From: an uncultured bacterium
Lineage (GTDB): Bacteria > Bacteroidota > Bacteroidia > Bacteroidales > Rikenellaceae
NCBI GenBank assembly: GCA_905214725.1
Contig: CAJMNH010000001.1
Coordinates: 248,001-312,000 of the forward strand
Length of the DNA: 64,000 nt
Direction of reading: 5' to 3'
The notes under the pieces are model-generated. The model did not search any database and had not been told where the DNA came from. It worked only from the letters and a program-made list of their open reading frames with translations. This document shows positions 60,948 through 64,000 of this stretch, one piece after another (within the stretch, counting starts at the first letter, position 1; each line of letters begins with the position of its first letter). Position numbers and translations under genes: made by a program.

Positions 60948-62792
60948 TTACAGGCGGTACACCTCCAACCGCGACGCATGACGGCGGTCATGAAAGATGC
61001 GCACCTCGCAGGGGAGAAAATCCGCCGCCGTACAATGATAAATATCGATCATCTGCTGGGGATTCCGGTCGGCCAGCGGGAACCACGAACTCTGCACCTG
61101 CACCATGATCCGATGCCCCTTACGGAAGGTATGAGCAATATCCGGCAACGTGAAGGAGACTTCTGTCACCGCATTCGGCGTAAAGGGTTTCGGCGTCGAG
61201 AAACTGCGGCGGTAGCGTCCCCGCATAATGTCGCCGCGCACGAGCATCTGATAGCCCGGATGCTCCGAATCGTCGGGCCAGACATCGACGAGCTTCACCA
61301 CGAAATCGGCGTCGGTCGTCGAAATCGCAGTCTGCAATACGGCCCGAATGCCGCCGGCCAGCGTCAGGTCGTCGGCAAGCGGTTCGGTCGTAAAGCAGAG
61401 CACGTCCGCGCGGCCTGCAGCAAACCGTTGATCGGCTACCATATAGGCGACGTCCCGCGACGCACCCATCGGGAAATTGTAGGGCACGGGCGAAGCCGGA
61501 TCGGAAACGTAACGGCTGAACGACCTCTTTTCGGCAGGCCGTTCGGTCGAAAGGACTCCGTTTTCATGGAGATAGAAGGTCTCTTTGCGCGCTTTTGCCG
61601 GCAGCCATTCATCGAACGTGCGCCAGCGGTTCTCGCCGGTGAAAAAGATCGTCGCCCCCGGCAGACGGTCTCCGTCGCCCTTGCCGAGCAGATAATAGTC
61701 GAAGAAAGGGACTTCGATCTGCCGCTGATAATAATCGGTGAGCGATTCGTCGCTGAAACGTATCTTGCCGAGTGTATTGCCGCCGTTCGACGAACGCCAG
61801 CCGCCATGCACCCACGGTCCGGCGACCATGCGGCACGACGTTCGGGGGCTTTGCCGCCGGATCGAAGCGTAGGTCGTCCACGCGCCGTAACAATCTTCGG
61901 CATCGAAGAGTCCGCCGACGACCAACATCGCCGGTTTGAGATCGTGCATGGCGCGTACCGAGCATCGCTCCCGCCACCACGCATCGTAATCGGGATGGCG
62001 CATCATCTCGTTCCAGAAGCGAACCGTGTCGCCCAACAGCCGCGTAAGACTGTCGACGGTCCCTTTGCACAGAAAGAAGTCGTATTCGTCGGCTCGGACA
62101 TAACGCGGTGCTTTCGGCGCGACGGTCGTGGGGTTCTTCATCGGCCGGCCGAAGCTGCCGCCGATAAAGGAGAAGGCGTCGCGCAGAAACAGCACGCCGT
62201 TGTGATGCGTGTCGTCGCCCATGAACCAGTCGGTGACAGGCGCTTGGGGCGAAGCGGCTTTCAGCGCGGGATGCCCGCTCGCAGCGGCCATCAAAGCGTA
62301 AAATCCCGGGTAAGAGTTGCCATAGGCACCGACCCGCCCGTTGTTGCCCGCGACCTCGCGCACGAGGAAATCGATCGTATCGTAGGCGTCGCTCGCTTCG
62401 TCGATCTGATCGGGCCTGCGTTTGTCTGCGATGAAAGGGCGGAGATCGGCATATTCCCCCTCGCTCATCCAGCGGCCCCGCACATCTTGGAAAACAAGAA
62501 TATAGCCCTTCTGCACATACAGGTTCAGGAACGATTTCCACAGCGACGAGGTGAACTCGACGCCATAGGGACGGCATGAATAGGGCGTGCGCGTCAGCAA
62601 AATCGGATGTTTTGCAATCGTATCGCACGGGGCATAGACGGTCGTGTGAAGCCGAGCGCCGTCACGCATCGGGATCATGTACTCGGTTTTACGGTAATTT
62701 TGCTCAACCCAAGTCCGGTTGATCGTCCCTTCGGCCGCAGCATCGAAACCGAGACAGAGGAGGAGCAGGAGGAAAAGAAGCGTTTTTTTCAT
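60948..62792 (-). CDS. CocE/NonD (S15-like) secreted hydrolase
   Basis: The 614-residue protein has a signal peptide (1-20), an alpha/beta-hydrolase domain (YMIPMRDGARLHTTVYAP at the start, nucleophile Ser in YGNSYPG), and the C-terminal jelly-roll domain of X-Pro dipeptidyl-peptidases and cocaine esterases (FVVKLVDVWPD). Substrate may be a peptide, ester or glutaryl-type amide. Secretion suggests use of external substrates. Confidence 0.9.
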   Translation of the reverse strand: MKKTLLFLLLLLCLGFDAAAEGTINRTWVEQNYRKTEYMIPMRDGARLHTTVYAPCDTIAKHPILLTRTPYSCRPYGVEFTSSLWKSFLNLYVQKGYILVFQDVRGRWMSEGEYADLRPFIADKRRPDQIDEASDAYDTIDFLVREVAGNNGRVGAYGNSYPGFYALMAAASGHPALKAASPQAPVTDWFMGDDTHHNGVLFLRDAFSFIGGSFGRPMKNPTTVAPKAPRYVRADEYDFFLCKGTVDSLTRLLGDTVRFWNEMMRHPDYDAWWRERCSVRAMHDLKPAMLVVGGLFDAEDCYGAWTTYASIRRQSPRTSCRMVAGPWVHGGWRSSNGGNTLGKIRFSDESLTDYYQRQIEVPFFDYYLLGKGDGDRLPGATIFFTGENRWRTFDEWLPAKARKETFYLHENGVLSTERPAEKRSFSRYVSDPASPVPYNFPMGASRDVAYMVADQRFAAGRADVLCFTTEPLADDLTLAGGIRAVLQTAISTTDADFVVKLVDVWPDDSEHPGYQMLVRGDIMRGRYRRSFSTPKPFTPNAVTEVSFTLPDIAHTFRKGHRIMVQVQSSWFPLADRNPQQMIDIYHCTAADFLPCEVRIFHDRRHASRLEVYRL

Positions 62793-62840
62793 AAAAGGGT
62801 AGCAGTTACCCTACAAAGATAACGTTTCTTGCGACATTTG

Positions 62841-63515
62841 TCAATTCCCGCTCTTTTTTCCCGTATAATATTGCGAAATGTAAACCGTGAAAATCGGAAA
62901 GAAAATCATGCCGACAATTGGCAGCAGTACGCAAACGACCTTCCCGACGGCAGTAACGGGGAAAATCGAGGCACCGACCGTGGTGACGTTCATCCACGCC
63001 CACCACAGGGCGTTGCCGTAATCGGTCAGATGGGGGTTGACCAGTATTTCATAATCATAGAAGACCAGTGATGCCAGATAGGTAAAGACCAGTACCGAAA
63101 AGAGATAGGCGGACAGCAGTTGATTGAAACGGTTTTTGGCAAGCCATGCGACGATGATGTACAGCGCCAGAAAAGCCCGAAGCATCGGCATCAGCCCGAT
63201 AAGCATCGCCCAGTCGCGCGGGACTTCGAGTGAAAACCAGTCGATCAGATTGAGATAGGGGATGGAGATGAGTAGGAAGAGTAGGTTGCGGACGAAGAAG
63301 CGTCCGCGCCGGTCGCTGCGTCCCATGCGTACGAGTAAATCGATGAGAAAAACGAGGCAAACGACAAACTGTACCCACAGATAGGCTTCGGAAAAGTGCC
63401 GATGGTCGCCCATGAGAATCTCCACGGAAATAGCCAGCAGCAGGACGACTCCGGCCGCCAGCGTAACGAAATTCATCGGAAGGTTTCGAATGAAGGAGGT
63501 TTGCTGTTGATTCAT
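62841..63515 (-). CDS. Potassium-channel-like ion channel protein with unusual filter
   Basis: The 224-residue protein has five or six membrane helices and a C-terminal pore region NVTTVGASIFPVTAVGK (about 176-192). In K+ channels the filter reads TVGYG; here TVGAS replaces it, so K+ selectivity is doubtful. The helices before the pore resemble the sensor region of six-helix channels but lack the full set of Arg residues of a voltage sensor. It has no C-terminal RCK domain. Confidence 0.8.
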   Translation of the reverse strand: MNQQQTSFIRNLPMNFVTLAAGVVLLLAISVEILMGDHRHFSEAYLWVQFVVCLVFLIDLLVRMGRSDRRGRFFVRNLLFLLISIPYLNLIDWFSLEVPRDWAMLIGLMPMLRAFLALYIIVAWLAKNRFNQLLSAYLFSVLVFTYLASLVFYDYEILVNPHLTDYGNALWWAWMNVTTVGASIFPVTAVGKVVCVLLPIVGMIFFPIFTVYISQYYTGKKSGN

Positions 63516-63600
63516 AATCGGTTGAAGTTTACGGTCGAACGGACAAAATCGGTGCCATAGCTCTCACGATGTTTTTTTCGAGAAAAAAGCATTGAAAACT

Positions 63601-63631
63601 TTTGTGCGAATAAAAAAATCTATTACCTTTG
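63601..63631 (+). promoter_or_regulatory. Promoter of the CAT-anticodon tRNA
   Basis: TTTG (63601-63604) and TACCTTTG (63624-63631) are 19 bases apart, 20 bases upstream of the tRNA. Confidence 0.7.
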
Positions 63632-63650
63632 CACTCGCTTTCAAAGCAAT

Positions 63651-63724
63651 GGCGAGATAGCTCAGCTGGTTAGAGCGCATGATTCATAATCATGAGGTCG
63701 AGAGTTCAAGTCTCTCTCTCGCTA
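63651..63724 (+). tRNA. tRNA with CAT anticodon (elongator Met or Ile2)
   Basis: A 74-nt cloverleaf: acceptor GGCGAGA/TCTCGCT, D arm AGCTCAGCTGGTTAGAGC, anticodon loop TTCATAA, T arm GAGAGTTCAAGTCTCTC. The initiator features (mismatched first pair, GGG/CCC anticodon stem) are missing. Methionine elongator and lysidine-modified Ile2 cannot be separated by eye. Confidence 0.9.
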
Positions 63725-63743
63725 CTAAACAGATCAACCGATT

Positions 63744-63772
63744 ACGGAGTTCTCCTAAGAACTCCGTTTTTC
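63744..63772 (+). terminator. Terminator after the CAT-anticodon tRNA
   Basis: ACGGAGTTCT (63744-63753) and AGAACTCCGT (63758-63767) pair perfectly and are followed by TTTTTCC. Confidence 0.9.
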
Positions 63773-63942
63773 CTTTTAATATCTTCGCTTTTGATAAGGC
63801 GGCCGGCATCGGCCGATCTCACCGCGTCTTCCTCCCGAAACCAATCTTTTTCCATCGGGCGCGGACGAATCCCCTCCCTGCTTACAATCATGTCTCAAAC
63901 GAAGAATCCGGCCGAAATCCCGTACGAAATGAGATAGAAAAG

Positions 63943-63966
63943 AGTCCCCTAATAAGGACTTTTTTC
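63943..63966 (+). terminator. Small terminator-like hairpin at the right edge
   Basis: AGTCC (63943-63947) pairs with GGACT (63956-63960), followed by six T. The stretch 63773-64000 contains no gene I can support. Confidence 0.45.
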
Positions 63967-64000
63967 ATTTGTATGGGCAATCGAGGAGCACCCGAATTTA

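Noticed and set aside
63692..63937. Small coding sequence at the right edge
   Set aside because: It starts inside the tRNA, crosses a terminator and has no family resemblance or ribosome-binding context.

Overview
This window looks like a chromosomal segment of a gut Bacteroidota, most likely a Rikenellaceae/Alistipes-type organism. The evidence is the GC-rich codon use of the backbone genes, many promoters of the Bacteroidota form (a TTTG-like -33 box and a TAnnTTTG -7 box), FISUMP and BACON surface lipoproteins, a C10 (streptopain-type) protease, a Rho factor with a long disordered insertion, and an IS1-type transposase. The genus is an inference. No rRNA operon or CRISPR array is present.

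Layout of the backbone: the window opens with the tail of a receiver domain (2-184). A TetR-led ABC-2 efflux operon (531-7186) follows: TetR, TolC-like protein, HlyD-like protein, two ATPases, two permeases, resembling a split version of E. coli ybhGFSR. After a first AT-rich island come tRNA-Gly, a LuxC-like protein, a pRiA4b ORF-3-like protein with miaA, and a C1-family cysteine protease. Then there is a leftward cluster of four surface lipoproteins (17116-23931), three of them FISUMP paralogues. Next are a nitroreductase-like lipoprotein, tRNA-Leu, rho, an S1/P1 nuclease, carboxynorspermidine synthase and two tRNA-Lys genes. After a second AT-rich island the backbone resumes with a lipoprotein, a hemerythrin/RIC protein plus a degenerate-receiver LuxR regulator, a DUF4396-like membrane protein, a C_GCAxxG_C_C protein, a Gdx/SugE exporter, a C10 protease with a partner lipoprotein, a biotin-dependent carboxytransferase, an SSS symporter, an amidase-like surface protein, YqeY, a BASS transporter, a glycan cluster (WbsX, GT2, GT4), HAD phosphatase, GpsA, YbaK, MalQ, a ROK sugar kinase, an esterase, catalase, a CocE/S15 hydrolase, an ion channel and tRNA-Met/Ile2.

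Island 1 (about 7290-12975) sits at the 3' end of tRNA-Gly, is bounded by an exact 12-bp direct repeat, and carries a frameshifted tyrosine recombinase. Its cargo is two genes: a 913-residue protein that joins an N6-adenine DNA methylase, a type I specificity-like domain and a histidine-kinase-type ATPase, followed by a receiver protein with an unrecognised output domain. I regard this methylase-kinase/receiver pair as the best candidate for an undescribed system.

Island 2 (about 29446-33800) lies behind the tandem tRNA-Lys genes. It holds an IS1-type transposase and a tight three-gene operon: NdpA-like nucleoid protein, RelA/SpoT-type nucleotidyltransferase, second NdpA-like protein. It is the second candidate.

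Other themes are sequence plasticity at the cell surface (a G9 tract just after the lipobox of one FISUMP lipoprotein, a 179-bp identical block shared by two paralogues, and a G9 tract at the WbsX/GT2 junction that could fuse the two genes) and a dispersed multi-hairpin repeat that carries its own promoter upstream of two unrelated genes.
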